From Rhodoferax sp. (GTDB lineage: Bacteria > Pseudomonadota > Gammaproteobacteria > Burkholderiales > Burkholderiaceae_C): DNA of 13,749 nucleotides. The position numbers and the translations under genes are program-made. Position 1 is the stretch's first letter. Every line of letters begins with the position of its first letter. Below the pieces are notes generated by a model. It had not been told where the DNA came from and searched no databases. It saw only the letters and a list, made by a program, of their open reading frames with translations. Location of the stretch: assembly GCA_028292305.1 (NCBI GenBank), contig JAQGMQ010000209.1, positions 1 to 13,749 of the forward strand. The letters run 5' to 3'. Positions 1-7,853 of the stretch are shown piece after piece.

Positions 1-1385
1 GGCTGCGCCAGCTGCGCGGCAAGGCGATGGGCATGGTGTTCCAGGAGCCGATGACCGCACTGAACCCGGTGATGACTTGCGGCCGGCAGATCGACGAACT
101 GCTCAGGGCCCACACCCGCTGGCCGGCAGCGCGCCGGCAAAAGGAAGTGCTCGACATGCTCGACCGGGTGCGCCTGCCCGAGCCCGCGCGCATGGTGCGC
201 AGCTACCCGCACCAGCTGTCGGGCGGGCAACGCCAGCGCATCGTGATCGCGATGGCACTGATCCTCAAGCCCGCGCTGCTGATCTGCGACGAACCCACCA
301 CCGCGCTCGACGTGACCACGCAAAAAGAGATCCTGAAGCTGATCGCCGAGCTGCAGTCGAACGCGGCCTATGACGCGCCCGGCGCGCTGCAGAGCGCCGT
401 GCTGTTCATCACCCACGACATGGGCGTGGTGGCCGAGATCGCCGACGAGGTGCTGGTCATGCACCAGGGCCAGGCTGTCGAATACGGCGCCGTGCATGAG
501 GTGCTGCACGCCCCGAAGGCGGCCTACACCCGCATGCTGCTCGACGCCGTGCCCAGCATGAAGCCGCCGCCCGCACGGCCCACGCCCACCGGGCCGGCAC
601 TGCTGCGCGGCGAGGCCGTGGGCAAGACGTACAACAGCCGCGACTGGCTCGGCCGAGCGCGCGCAACCGAGGCGCTGCAGGCCGCAACGCTGGCCGTGCG
701 CGCCGGCGAAACGGTGGGCGTGGTGGGTGAATCGGGCTCGGGCAAGTCGACCCTGGCGCGCTGCCTGATCCGCCTCATCGCGCCGACCGAGGGCCGGGTT
801 ATGTGGGGCGACACCGACGTGGCCCAGCTTGGCGAGGGCGCGCTACGGCCGCTGCGGTCGCAGGTGCAGGTCGTCTTCCAGGACCCGAACCGCTCGCTCA
901 ACCCGCGCCGCAAGGTGGGCGACTCCATCGTCGAAGGGGTGGTGAATTTCGGGGCCAGCCCGACCGAAGCCCTGGCGCTGGCCGCCGACCTGATGGCCAA
1001 GGTGCGCCTGCCCATCGAGAGCCTGCAGCGCTACCCGAGCCAGTTCTCGGGCGGGCAGCGCCAGCGCATCGCCATCGCCCGCGCGCTGGCCTGCCGCCCG
1101 CGGGTGCTGGTGGCCGACGAAGCGGTGAGCGCGCTCGACGTGAGTGTGCAGGCGCAGATCCTCACGCTGCTGCGCGACATCCGCGACGAACTCGGCCTGG
1201 GCCTGCTGTTCATCACGCATGATCTGCGGGTGGCCGCGCAGCTGTGCGACCGCGTGATCGTGATGCACCATGGCCACATCGTCGAACAGGGCCTGACCGC
1301 CGACCTCTACGCCCATCCGCAGCAGGACTACACCCGCAAACTGCTGCAGGCCGCTCCCCCCAATATCTCCGCAAGCTCTCCATGA
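1..1385 (+). CDS. Fused two-domain ABC transporter ATP-binding protein, dipeptide/oligopeptide type (5' end missing)
   Basis: Cytoplasmic ATPase that would power a peptide/nickel-type (Dpp/Opp) importer; two ATPase domains are fused, as in GsiA or YejF. The reading frame is open from base 3, so the first domain's Walker A lies outside the window, probably some 80-90 residues away. Domain 1 shows the Q-loop (VFQEPMTALNP, from about base 36), signature LSGGQ (216-230), Walker B CDEP (285-296) and H-loop His (414-416). Domain 2 has an intact Walker A GESGSGKST (726-752), Q-loop VFQDPNRSLNP, signature FSGGQ (1044-1058), Walker B with DEA in place of the usual DEP (Asp 1116-1118, Glu 1119-1121) and H-loop His (1218-1220). 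Each domain ends in the YTRxLL motif typical of the oligopeptide ATPase C-terminal extension. The stop overlaps the next start as ATGA. Permeases and binding protein are presumably upstream, outside the window. Substrate is inferred only from family and neighbours. Confidence 0.93.
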   Translation, partial: LRQLRGKAMGMVFQEPMTALNPVMTCGRQIDELLRAHTRWPAARRQKEVLDMLDRVRLPEPARMVRSYPHQLSGGQRQRIVIAMALILKPALLICDEPTTALDVTTQKEILKLIAELQSNAAYDAPGALQSAVLFITHDMGVVAEIADEVLVMHQGQAVEYGAVHEVLHAPKAAYTRMLLDAVPSMKPPPARPTPTGPALLRGEAVGKTYNSRDWLGRARATEALQAATLAVRAGETVGVVGESGSGKSTLARCLIRLIAPTEGRVMWGDTDVAQLGEGALRPLRSQVQVVFQDPNRSLNPRRKVGDSIVEGVVNFGASPTEALALAADLMAKVRLPIESLQRYPSQFSGGQRQRIAIARALACRPRVLVADEAVSALDVSVQAQILTLLRDIRDELGLGLLFITHDLRVAAQLCDRVIVMHHGHIVEQGLTADLYAHPQQDYTRKLLQAAPPNISASSP

Positions 1386-2869
1386 AAATTCTTGTCGCCG
1401 GCTACCAGCACGAAACCAACACCTTCGCCCCCACCAAGGCCGACTGGGCCGCCTTCAACCGCGGCGATTCGTTCCCCGCGTTCGTGCACGGCCAGGCCAT
1501 GCTCACCCAGCTGACCGGCGTGAACATCCCCATCGGCGGCTTCATCGACGCGGCCCGCACCAAGGGCTGGCAACTGGTGCCGAGCAGCTGGTGCGGCGCG
1601 ATCCCGTCGTCGTACGTGACCGAAGACGCGTTCGAACGCATGGCCGCGTCGATCCTGGCCGACGTGGCCCGCGCCGACTTCGACGCGGTCTACCTCGACC
1701 TGCACGGCGCGGCCGTGGCCGAACACGTGGCCGACACCGAAGGCGAGCTGATCACGCGCATCCGCAAGCTGGTGGGGCCCGACCTGCCCATCGTCGCCAG
1801 CCTCGACCTGCACGCCAACGTCACGCTGCGCATGCTGCGCGAGGCCGATGCGCTGGTGGCCTACCGCAGTTATCCGCACGTGGACATGGCCGCCACCGGC
1901 GAGCTGGCGGCAACGCTGCTGGCGCGCCGCATGCAGCTCGGCCGGCGCGAGCCGCTGCACCACAAACGCCTGCCGTTCCTGATTCCGCTGAACGCGCAAA
2001 GCACCTGGCTCGAACCGGCCAAAAGCCTGTACGGCGAGCTGCTTGAACTCGACGACCACTACGGCACGGTGATGAGTTTCTGCATGGCCTTCCCCGCGGC
2101 CGACTTCGACGAATGTGCACCGATGGCATGGGGTTACGGCGAGCGCGCCGAGGCCGCGGTGGAGCAGCTCTACACCCGCGTGTCGCCACCCGAACAGTGG
2201 CGCACCACCACCCTGCCCGCGGCCGAGGCCGTGCAGAAGGCCATGGCCCTGGCCAGCAGCACCGGCCAGCCCGTGGTGCTGGCCGACACCCAGGACAACC
2301 CCGGCGCCGGCGGCGACAGCAACACCACCGGCCTGCTGCATGCGCTGCTGCGCCAGGAGGCGGGGCGCCGCTTCCCGGGGCAGGTGGCGTTGGGCATGCT
2401 GTTCGACCCGGCCGCCGCTGCTGCCGCGCGCACGGCCGGCGTCGGCGCCACGCTGCACATCGGTGTCGGCAAGGCCGTGCCCACCTTCACCGGCGAACCG
2501 AGCGACCCACCCGTGCAGGGCGCCTTCAAGGTGCGCGCCGTGAGCGACGGCACGGTCACCCTCAAGGGCCCGATGATGACCGGCCTGACAGTGCAGCTCG
2601 GCCCCTGCGCCTGCCTGGAAATCGATGGCGTGCTGGTCGCCGTGACCAGCGGCAAGAAGCAACTGCTCGACCGCGAACTGCTGCGCATGGTGGGCATCCA
2701 CGCCGAGGCGATGCGCATCATCGTCGTCAAGAGCTCGAACCATTTCCGCGCCGACTTCACGCCGATCGCCAGCGAGATCATCGTCGCCAAGGCCGCCGGC
2801 CCGATGGCCGCCGACCCGGGCGATCTGCCGTGGAAGAACCTGCCGGCGAGCACCCGCACCCGCCCCTGA
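1382..2869 (+). CDS. M81 family metallopeptidase (MlrC-like)
   Basis: Predicted cytoplasmic zinc hydrolase of 495 residues, homologous to microcystinase C (MlrC), which cleaves linearised peptides. The start at 1382 gives the family's N-terminus MKILVAGYQHETNTF; the frame is open further upstream, but that part lies inside the ATPase gene. Likely metal ligands are His108 (LDLHGA), Asp142 and His144 (DLHAN) and His166 (YPHVD). Their spacing of 34, 36 and 58 residues from the first His matches the His/Asp/His/His set I recall for MlrC. The C-terminal domain carries DxxDNPGAGGD (residues 302-312) and SSNHFRADF (451-459), both typical of M81. There is no good Shine-Dalgarno sequence; the ATGA overlap suggests translational coupling to the ATPase. 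No signal peptide is seen. Family is secure; substrate is unknown. Most M81 proteins in non-degraders are uncharacterised, so microcystin should not be assumed. Confidence 0.93.
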   Translation: MKILVAGYQHETNTFAPTKADWAAFNRGDSFPAFVHGQAMLTQLTGVNIPIGGFIDAARTKGWQLVPSSWCGAIPSSYVTEDAFERMAASILADVARADFDAVYLDLHGAAVAEHVADTEGELITRIRKLVGPDLPIVASLDLHANVTLRMLREADALVAYRSYPHVDMAATGELAATLLARRMQLGRREPLHHKRLPFLIPLNAQSTWLEPAKSLYGELLELDDHYGTVMSFCMAFPAADFDECAPMAWGYGERAEAAVEQLYTRVSPPEQWRTTTLPAAEAVQKAMALASSTGQPVVLADTQDNPGAGGDSNTTGLLHALLRQEAGRRFPGQVALGMLFDPAAAAAARTAGVGATLHIGVGKAVPTFTGEPSDPPVQGAFKVRAVSDGTVTLKGPMMTGLTVQLGPCACLEIDGVLVAVTSGKKQLLDRELLRMVGIHAEAMRIIVVKSSNHFRADFTPIASEIIVAKAAGPMAADPGDLPWKNLPASTRTRP

Positions 2870-2892
2870 AGACGCCCAATTTTTGCCCCAAA

Positions 2893-2897
2893 AGGAG
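2893..2897 (+). promoter_or_regulatory. Ribosome binding site of the amidase
   Basis: AGGAG lies eight bases before the ATG at 2906 and fixes that start. It sits in a 36-base gap after the M81 gene, with no recognisable promoter or terminator, supporting cotranscription of the two genes. Confidence 0.75.
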
Positions 2898-2905
2898 ACC
2901 ACCGC

Positions 2906-4321
2906 ATGACCACCCGCTTTGAGCTTGCCGACTACACGGCCGCCGATCTGATCCAGCTCTACCGCACCAAACAGGCCTCGCCGGTGGAGGTGGCCAGCGC
3001 CGTGTTCGCGCGCATGGACCGCATCGACGGCACCCTCAACGCGTTCGCCCTGCAGGCGCCCGAGGTGGCGGCCCGCGCCGCCAAACTCAGCGAAGACCGC
3101 TGGCTGCGCGGCGTGCCCTGCGGCCCGCTCGACGGCGTGCCGGTGTCGATCAAGGACCTGATCCTGACCCAGGGCCTGCCCACCTTGCGCGGCAGCCACA
3201 CCATCGACGCCAACCAGCCTTGGGACGTGGACGCACCTGTCACCGCGCGCCTGCGCGAGGCCGGCGCGGTCCTCATCGGCAAGACCAACACGCCGGAATA
3301 CGGCTGCAAGGGCGAGACCAATTCGCCACGCTTCGGCATCACCCGCAATCCCTGGAACCCGGACAAGACGGCCGGCGGCTCGTCGGGCGGCGCCTCGGCC
3401 GCGGTGTCGGCCGGCATGGGGCCGATCGCCATCGGCACCGACGGCGCGGGCTCGGTGCGCATCCCCGCGGCGTTCTGCGGCAACGTCGGCTTCAAGCCCA
3501 GCTTCGGCCGCGTGCCGGCGTATCCGCTGTCGCCGTTCGGCTCGGTGGCCCACCTCGGCCCGCACACGCTGAGCGTACTCGACACGGCGCTGGTGATGAA
3601 CGTGTTGAAGCAGCCCGACGCCCGCGACTGGACCGCCCTGCCCTTCGACGCACGCGACTACACCGTAGGCCTGAACGACGGCGTGCGCGGCCTGCGCATC
3701 GCCTATTCACCCACGCTCGGCTACGCGAAGAACGTGCACCTCGAAGTCGCCGCCGCCGTGCGCGCCGCGGCGCTGGCGTTCGAGGAACAGGGTGCCATCG
3801 TCGAGCTGGTCGACCCGGGCTTCGACGATCCGCTGGACATCAGCACCGGCCTGTGGTTTTTAGGCGCGTACAGCGTGTGGAGCGGGCTGTCGGCCAGTCA
3901 ACAGGCGTTGACCGACCCGGACTTCCGCGCCCAGGCCGCGCTCGGCGCACGGCTGTCCACGCTCGACGTGCAGCAACTGCACCAGCGCCGCGGCGCGCTC
4001 GGTTCGCACATGCGCCAGTTCATGCAGCAGTACGACCTGATCCTGACCCCCGCCGTGTCGGTGCCCGCGTTCGACGCGCGCCCCGCTGGCGTGGCACCGA
4101 TGACGGCCGAGTCCATGCTCGGCTGGACGCCGTTCAGCTACCCGTTCAACCTGACCCAGCAGCCCGCCTGCAGCCTGCCCTGCGGCCTGACCAGCGACGG
4201 CCTGCCGATCGGCCTGCAACTGGTGGGGCCGATGTTCGGCGATGCACTGGTGCTGCGCGCCGCGCGGGCTTATGAGAGCGCGCACCCGATCGCGCGGGCC
4301 AATCTGGATCTGCTGCTGTAG
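2906..4321 (+). CDS. Amidase-signature family hydrolase
   Basis: Cytoplasmic amidase of 471 residues that hydrolyses a carboxamide to acid and amine or ammonia. The Ser-cisSer-Lys triad is complete: Lys83 (SIKD), cis-Ser159 in GGSSGG and nucleophile Ser183 in DGAGSVRIP; the 24-residue gap between the serines is that of the family. The C-terminal GLPIGLQLVGP motif (near residue 430) is also typical. Length is normal. The start is supported by an AGGAG ribosome binding site. It is the last gene of the ATPase-M81-amidase run. GatA (the glutaminyl-tRNA amidotransferase subunit) is a relative, but no gatB or gatC partner is seen and the context is catabolic, so a stand-alone amidase is more likely. 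Its substrate may be an amide or short peptide imported or released by the neighbours; that is inference. Confidence 0.93.
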   Translation: MTTRFELADYTAADLIQLYRTKQASPVEVASAVFARMDRIDGTLNAFALQAPEVAARAAKLSEDRWLRGVPCGPLDGVPVSIKDLILTQGLPTLRGSHTIDANQPWDVDAPVTARLREAGAVLIGKTNTPEYGCKGETNSPRFGITRNPWNPDKTAGGSSGGASAAVSAGMGPIAIGTDGAGSVRIPAAFCGNVGFKPSFGRVPAYPLSPFGSVAHLGPHTLSVLDTALVMNVLKQPDARDWTALPFDARDYTVGLNDGVRGLRIAYSPTLGYAKNVHLEVAAAVRAAALAFEEQGAIVELVDPGFDDPLDISTGLWFLGAYSVWSGLSASQQALTDPDFRAQAALGARLSTLDVQQLHQRRGALGSHMRQFMQQYDLILTPAVSVPAFDARPAGVAPMTAESMLGWTPFSYPFNLTQQPACSLPCGLTSDGLPIGLQLVGPMFGDALVLRAARAYESAHPIARANLDLLL

Positions 4322-4358
4322 GGCGGCCGCGGGCGCTGGTTGTCCTTGGCTGACTCCG

Positions 4359-4370
4359 GCAAGCGCTTGC
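4359..4370. repeat. 12-base perfect palindrome (GCAAGCGCTTGC)
   Basis: Self-complementary 12-mer in the 140-base gap between the convergent amidase and exported-protein genes. It has no loop and no following T-tract, so it is not an intrinsic terminator; it could be chance or a protein-binding site. Confidence 0.4.
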
Positions 4371-4425
4371 ATGAATGGCGCGAGGCCGTCATTTTGCGAA
4401 ACCCGGAAATCCCACTGCCGACATC

Positions 4426-4437
4426 TCGACATGTCGA
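4426..4437. repeat. 12-base perfect palindrome (TCGACATGTCGA)
   Basis: A second self-complementary 12-mer in the same convergent gap, 55 bases from the first. No T-tract follows. Function unknown; the remainder of the gap (4322-4461) shows no gene, promoter or clear terminator. Confidence 0.4.
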
Positions 4438-4461
4438 CCGCAGGGTCACACCGCCCATTTC

Positions 4462-6063
4462 TCAGGGCGCCGTGCGCATGTGGGGAAATGTCAGGCCGTA
4501 GTTTCCAACGACGCCGGGCGTGGCGTTCGGATTTGTCAGCTTCATGAACGCGGAGCCGATCACAGGCGCGTTGCGATAGCCATCCATGAATACGGTAGCC
4601 CACCCATTCACATAGTTCCAGTCGTGATTGGTACGGGTGATAGAGGCCGAAAGAACCGAGTTGCCCGGATCAAATATAGAGAGCACGCCCACCACGCCGC
4701 AGATATTGCGGTATGTCTTTGCAAAGAGATCGGTGGTGGGAACCGTTGTTCGCCCTTCGCGATCAGCCAGCAACACCTGAAATCCGTAGCACAACACTCC
4801 GTTGATGGCACTGGAGTTCCACGTGCCAAAGAGCTGAGGTTCGATGCCACCAGTCGGCAGCACCGAGAACAACAAAGGCAGGTTGATGTCGGCGCTGCCG
4901 TAGTCATAGGCGACGCTGTAACGCCGAGTCGGCATGGCCAGCACCCAATCGGTCTTGGCCGAGATCGAGAAGTCGATCGCGTATTGGTTCTTGATGTCCA
5001 CCGTGGCCAGACGCTGCGTCAGTTGCCCGGCCGTGGTGCGTGCGTTGACGGCAGAAGCGGGCAAATAATACGGCGTCGACAAGTCCGGAAAATCGTGGAA
5101 GCGCGCAACGACGGCGGGCGCCGTGGTTGCCTGCGAAGTCGAACCGTCCATTTGCTTGACGCGACTCGCCAAGCCCGCGGAAACCAAGAGCGGGTCTGCC
5201 GTGTACCGCTCGGGGTTGGGCACCGCGTCGGCCGACTGCGGAAATAAAAGGTAGTTGCCACGTGCGGTTTTGCCCGCGCTGTTGATGGCACGGATGGCGG
5301 TGGCGTCGCCCGAAAACGTTGTCGAGCCGACCACGTCGAGGATGTACCAGGTACCCGCCACACCGCCGGTGGGCGTAGCGAAGCCACGGCTGGCGGCAAC
5401 ACTTTCGCTTTCGGTGTCATGCATAAGCGCAGCACTCAGGACCGAGTCGGCACAAGGTGGCACGCCGTTGGTGTGGAGGATCGTCGTGTACAGCGCCGAC
5501 GCCGTGCCGTCCGGCGCGCCAGAAGCAGGGGCAGGAATGTCAGCCGTCACGAAGGCTTCGATGCTGCCCTCGCGGGTTTGCGCAGCCAGCGCCGGCGCGG
5601 CCAAAGCCGGATTGAGACGCTCCGTCAAGAAGGGCTGGCTCACGCCCGGCAGCAAACGCGGATAGGTACAGCTCAGGTCGCCGGTGATGATCTGGGCGCG
5701 GCCGTCTGCCCCCGCAGCAAGTGCCCCCGTCCACACGTCCCCAGCGGCCAGCAGGACTTGCAGGCTTAACAGGCTGTCGCCATTGCTCGCCCCCCGAAAA
5801 CGAAGCTTGACCACTTTGCCGTTGGCGGTGTCCGTGTTCACGAGGTGCAGCACGCTGAGCTGCTGGTTCTGAACGGTGTAGTAGGGCACGATCAAGGTGT
5901 GGCCCGCGCCACTGTCGGTGACCTCGAAGCCCATGGCGTCGGTACGGCCCAGCACGTCGCTGGTCGGCTGATCGCCGGTGCCGACGATGACGCCGGCGGA
6001 ACTGGCACCGGTCAGGCTGGCCAAGGCGCAAAGCCACAACACATAGTGGATGGTTATTTTCAT
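4462..6063 (-). CDS. Exported protein of unrecognised family, paralogue 1
   Basis: I do not recognise this 533-residue protein. It begins with a typical Sec signal peptide (MKI, hydrophobic stretch to about residue 20, Ala-Ser-Ser-Ala then Gly24), so it is probably periplasmic or surface/extracellular. After cleavage the mature chain starts GVIVGTGDQP. The rest is rich in Thr, Ser, Val and Gly with no further membrane segment, which suggests a beta-rich fold (inference). Four cysteines (132, 204, 425, 455) match those of the neighbour, compatible with two disulfides. Residues 231-400 align with the upstream paralogue without a gap, 132 of 170 identical by hand count; residues about 401-500 diverge strongly; the tail from about 502 (GSAFMKLTNPNA) is conserved again. 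The start lies 47 bases after the paralogue's stop, so the two are probably one operon. The Shine-Dalgarno sequence is weak. The coding DNA, especially 4600-4760, is less GC-rich than the flanks. Confidence 0.85.
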   Translation of the reverse strand: MKITIHYVLWLCALASLTGASSAGVIVGTGDQPTSDVLGRTDAMGFEVTDSGAGHTLIVPYYTVQNQQLSVLHLVNTDTANGKVVKLRFRGASNGDSLLSLQVLLAAGDVWTGALAAGADGRAQIITGDLSCTYPRLLPGVSQPFLTERLNPALAAPALAAQTREGSIEAFVTADIPAPASGAPDGTASALYTTILHTNGVPPCADSVLSAALMHDTESESVAASRGFATPTGGVAGTWYILDVVGSTTFSGDATAIRAINSAGKTARGNYLLFPQSADAVPNPERYTADPLLVSAGLASRVKQMDGSTSQATTAPAVVARFHDFPDLSTPYYLPASAVNARTTAGQLTQRLATVDIKNQYAIDFSISAKTDWVLAMPTRRYSVAYDYGSADINLPLLFSVLPTGGIEPQLFGTWNSSAINGVLCYGFQVLLADREGRTTVPTTDLFAKTYRNICGVVGVLSIFDPGNSVLSASITRTNHDWNYVNGWATVFMDGYRNAPVIGSAFMKLTNPNATPGVVGNYGLTFPHMRTAP

Positions 6064-6110
6064 GGTTTTCGTCTATCGCTATTGGGCACTGTGGATCGGG
6101 CGCACTGAGC

Positions 6111-7730
6111 TCAAGGGCGCGTAAGCAGGTGGCGGAACACGAGGCCATAGTTGGCTGCAACGCCGGGCTGCGCATTCGGATTCGTCAGCTTCAGGAAGGC
6201 GGCGCCAATCACCGGCACGGGATCTGTCGATGGCCCGGCAAGTTGTACCCAGCCATTCATGCCATCCGCGGAGACGTTGACGCGGCTCAAGCTCGAGGCA
6301 AGGGCCGAGTTTCCGGTTTGTTCAAAAGAGACGACGCTCAACACGCCGCAGACCTTGGGATGGGCAGAGTCGTCAGGGCCCATGAACACCGGCGGAGGGC
6401 CCATGGCGGCCGCCTCGCGATCGAACCGTTTGTCCAAGACATACCGTTGACAGACCCCGTCACCGGACACTGCCAATTGCGAATTTTCCGAATGAAAGGC
6501 CTGCGCTTGACCGCTGCCGGTGGGCAGCACCGAGAACACCCTGGCTTGGCTCACGTCGGCGCTGCCATAGTCTTGGCCGACGCTGTAGCGCTTGGTCGGC
6601 ATTGAAACCACCCAGTCGGTCTTGGCGTTGATCGAAGGGTCTTTCGCATACTGGTTCTTGACGTTGACCGTGGCGAGCAGTTGCGTCAATTGACCGGCCT
6701 GCGCGCGCGCGTTCACGGTCGATGCCGGCAGGTAGTACGGCGTCGACAGGTCCGGCAGATCATGGAAGCGCGCCACGACCACGGGTGCGGTGGTCGGCTG
6801 CGCCGTGCTGCCATCCGCGTGTTTGACGCGGCTGGCAAATCCGGCCGAGGCCAGCACGGGGTCGGCCGTCAACGTCTCGGGGCTTGGCACCGCATCGTCA
6901 GTCTGGGGAAACACAAGGTAGTTGCCCCGGGCTGTCTTGCCCGCGCTGTTGATCGCGCGAATGGCGGTGGCGTTGCCCGAGAAGGTGGTGGAGCCCGGCA
7001 CATCGATGATGTACCAGGTGCCGGCCACGCCACCCGTCGGAGCGGCGAAGCCTCTGCCTGCCGCGACGCTTTCACTGGTGGTGTCCATTAGAAGTGCCGC
7101 GCCAAGCACGTCTTGCGCGCACGCGATGACCCCGTTGACCTGGCGGGTCGTTACGTACAACGCACTGCCCTGGGCGCCTGCGGCCGGCGAAGGGATGTCG
7201 GCCATGACAACGGCTTCAACCATGCCTTCTCGGGTTTTTTCGGGCACCCTTTCGGCCGGCAGCGGATTCACCCGGCCAACCAGGAACGCCTCGTTCTGCC
7301 CAGGCGTCAGCTTCGGGTACGTGCAGCTGTGGTCAGCGGTGGTCAACTGCGCCACGCCGTCGGCACCGGCAGTCACGGCGGCGGTCCATACATCCCCTGG
7401 CGACAGCAGCACCTGCAGGCTGAACACACTGTCGCCATTGCTTGCACCGCGCCAACGCAGCTTCACGACCTTGCCATTGGCGATGTCTGTATTGACCAGA
7501 TGCAGGACCGACATCTGGCCGTTTTGCACCGAGTAGTAAGGCACGACCAAGGCATGGCCAGCACCACTCTCCCCGACCGAGAAGCCAACGGCGTCGGTAC
7601 GACCGAGCAACGTGTTGCTCGGCTGGTCACCCGTTCCTGCAATCACGCCAGCCCAGCCTGAGCCAGCGTGAAACGAGAAGGGCAGACTCAGGGCGCAAAG
7701 GCATAGCGCATTGCCAACAAATTTTTTCAT
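6111..7730 (-). CDS. Exported protein of unrecognised family, paralogue 2
   Basis: Upstream member of the tandem pair, 539 residues from the ATG at 7730. This start is preferred because it gives a classic signal peptide (MKKF, hydrophobic segment about 6-20, Gly-Trp-Ala then Gly28) and puts mature GVIAGTGDQP level with paralogue 1. The frame is open to an ATG at 7793, but those 21 extra residues (Pro/Gly/His/Arg-rich) would spoil the signal peptide. No strong Shine-Dalgarno sequence is visible at either start. Cysteines 136, 204, 427 and 461 correspond to those of paralogue 1. The N-terminal domain (to about residue 180) holds VPYYSVQNGQMSVLHLVNTD and a GDVW motif, also shared. The region 401-500 differs and includes a Pro/Met-rich insertion (about 441-458). 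No catalytic motif, anchor or autotransporter barrel was found. Role unknown: surface adhesion, ligand binding or envelope structure are all only possible. It is transcribed away from the hybrid kinase gene. Confidence 0.85.
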   Translation of the reverse strand: MKKFVGNALCLCALSLPFSFHAGSGWAGVIAGTGDQPSNTLLGRTDAVGFSVGESGAGHALVVPYYSVQNGQMSVLHLVNTDIANGKVVKLRWRGASNGDSVFSLQVLLSPGDVWTAAVTAGADGVAQLTTADHSCTYPKLTPGQNEAFLVGRVNPLPAERVPEKTREGMVEAVVMADIPSPAAGAQGSALYVTTRQVNGVIACAQDVLGAALLMDTTSESVAAGRGFAAPTGGVAGTWYIIDVPGSTTFSGNATAIRAINSAGKTARGNYLVFPQTDDAVPSPETLTADPVLASAGFASRVKHADGSTAQPTTAPVVVARFHDLPDLSTPYYLPASTVNARAQAGQLTQLLATVNVKNQYAKDPSINAKTDWVVSMPTKRYSVGQDYGSADVSQARVFSVLPTGSGQAQAFHSENSQLAVSGDGVCQRYVLDKRFDREAAAMGPPPVFMGPDDSAHPKVCGVLSVVSFEQTGNSALASSLSRVNVSADGMNGWVQLAGPSTDPVPVIGAAFLKLTNPNAQPGVAANYGLVFRHLLTRP

Positions 7731-7789
7731 TTTTACAGTTCTGATGGGATGTCCATGGCCTGGACCAAACGGAGACCTGACGCAGGTGA

Positions 7790-7799
7790 TCACCGTGAA
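7790..7799 (+). repeat. Operator-like direct repeat TCACCGTGAA, copy 1
   Basis: Ten-base element whose TCAC-C-GTGA core is a near-palindrome. It overlaps the perfect palindrome GGTGATCACC at 7785-7794. It lies 60 bases upstream of paralogue 2's ATG and would fit a regulator site; the regulator is not known. Confidence 0.4.
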
Positions 7800-7853
7800 G
7801 GCAAAGCCTGGTTACAGCGGCTCAACCATGGTAGCGATCCAGCTGGCTATAAG

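Noticed and set aside
1244..1381. Longer M81 protein starting at 1244
   Set aside because: It would overlap the ATPase by over 140 bases and add an Arg/Pro-rich leader; the family N-terminus begins at 1382.
1382..2869. Microcystin degradation (mlr) gene cluster
   Set aside because: Only an MlrC-like M81 protein is present; no mlrA, mlrB or mlrD is seen, and M81 proteins are widespread in non-degraders.
1328..3565. Minus-strand open frame of 745 codons opposite the M81 and amidase genes
   Set aside because: Composition is Arg/Ala/Gly/His-rich without motifs; it lies opposite two well-supported enzymes and results from high third-position GC.
4375..5247. Plus-strand open frame of 290 codons opposite exported paralogue 1
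   Set aside because: Cys/His/Arg-rich and not conserved; the minus-strand frame is supported by protein-level conservation with its paralogue.
4462..7730. Exported paralogues as autotransporters or anchored surface proteins
   Set aside because: There is no C-terminal beta-barrel signature ending in Phe/Trp, no LPXTG-type or PEP-CTERM-type tail and no second membrane segment.
7731..7793. 21-residue N-terminal extension of exported paralogue 2
   Set aside because: It would bury the signal peptide; the ATG at 7730 gives KK-hydrophobic-cleavage order matching paralogue 1.
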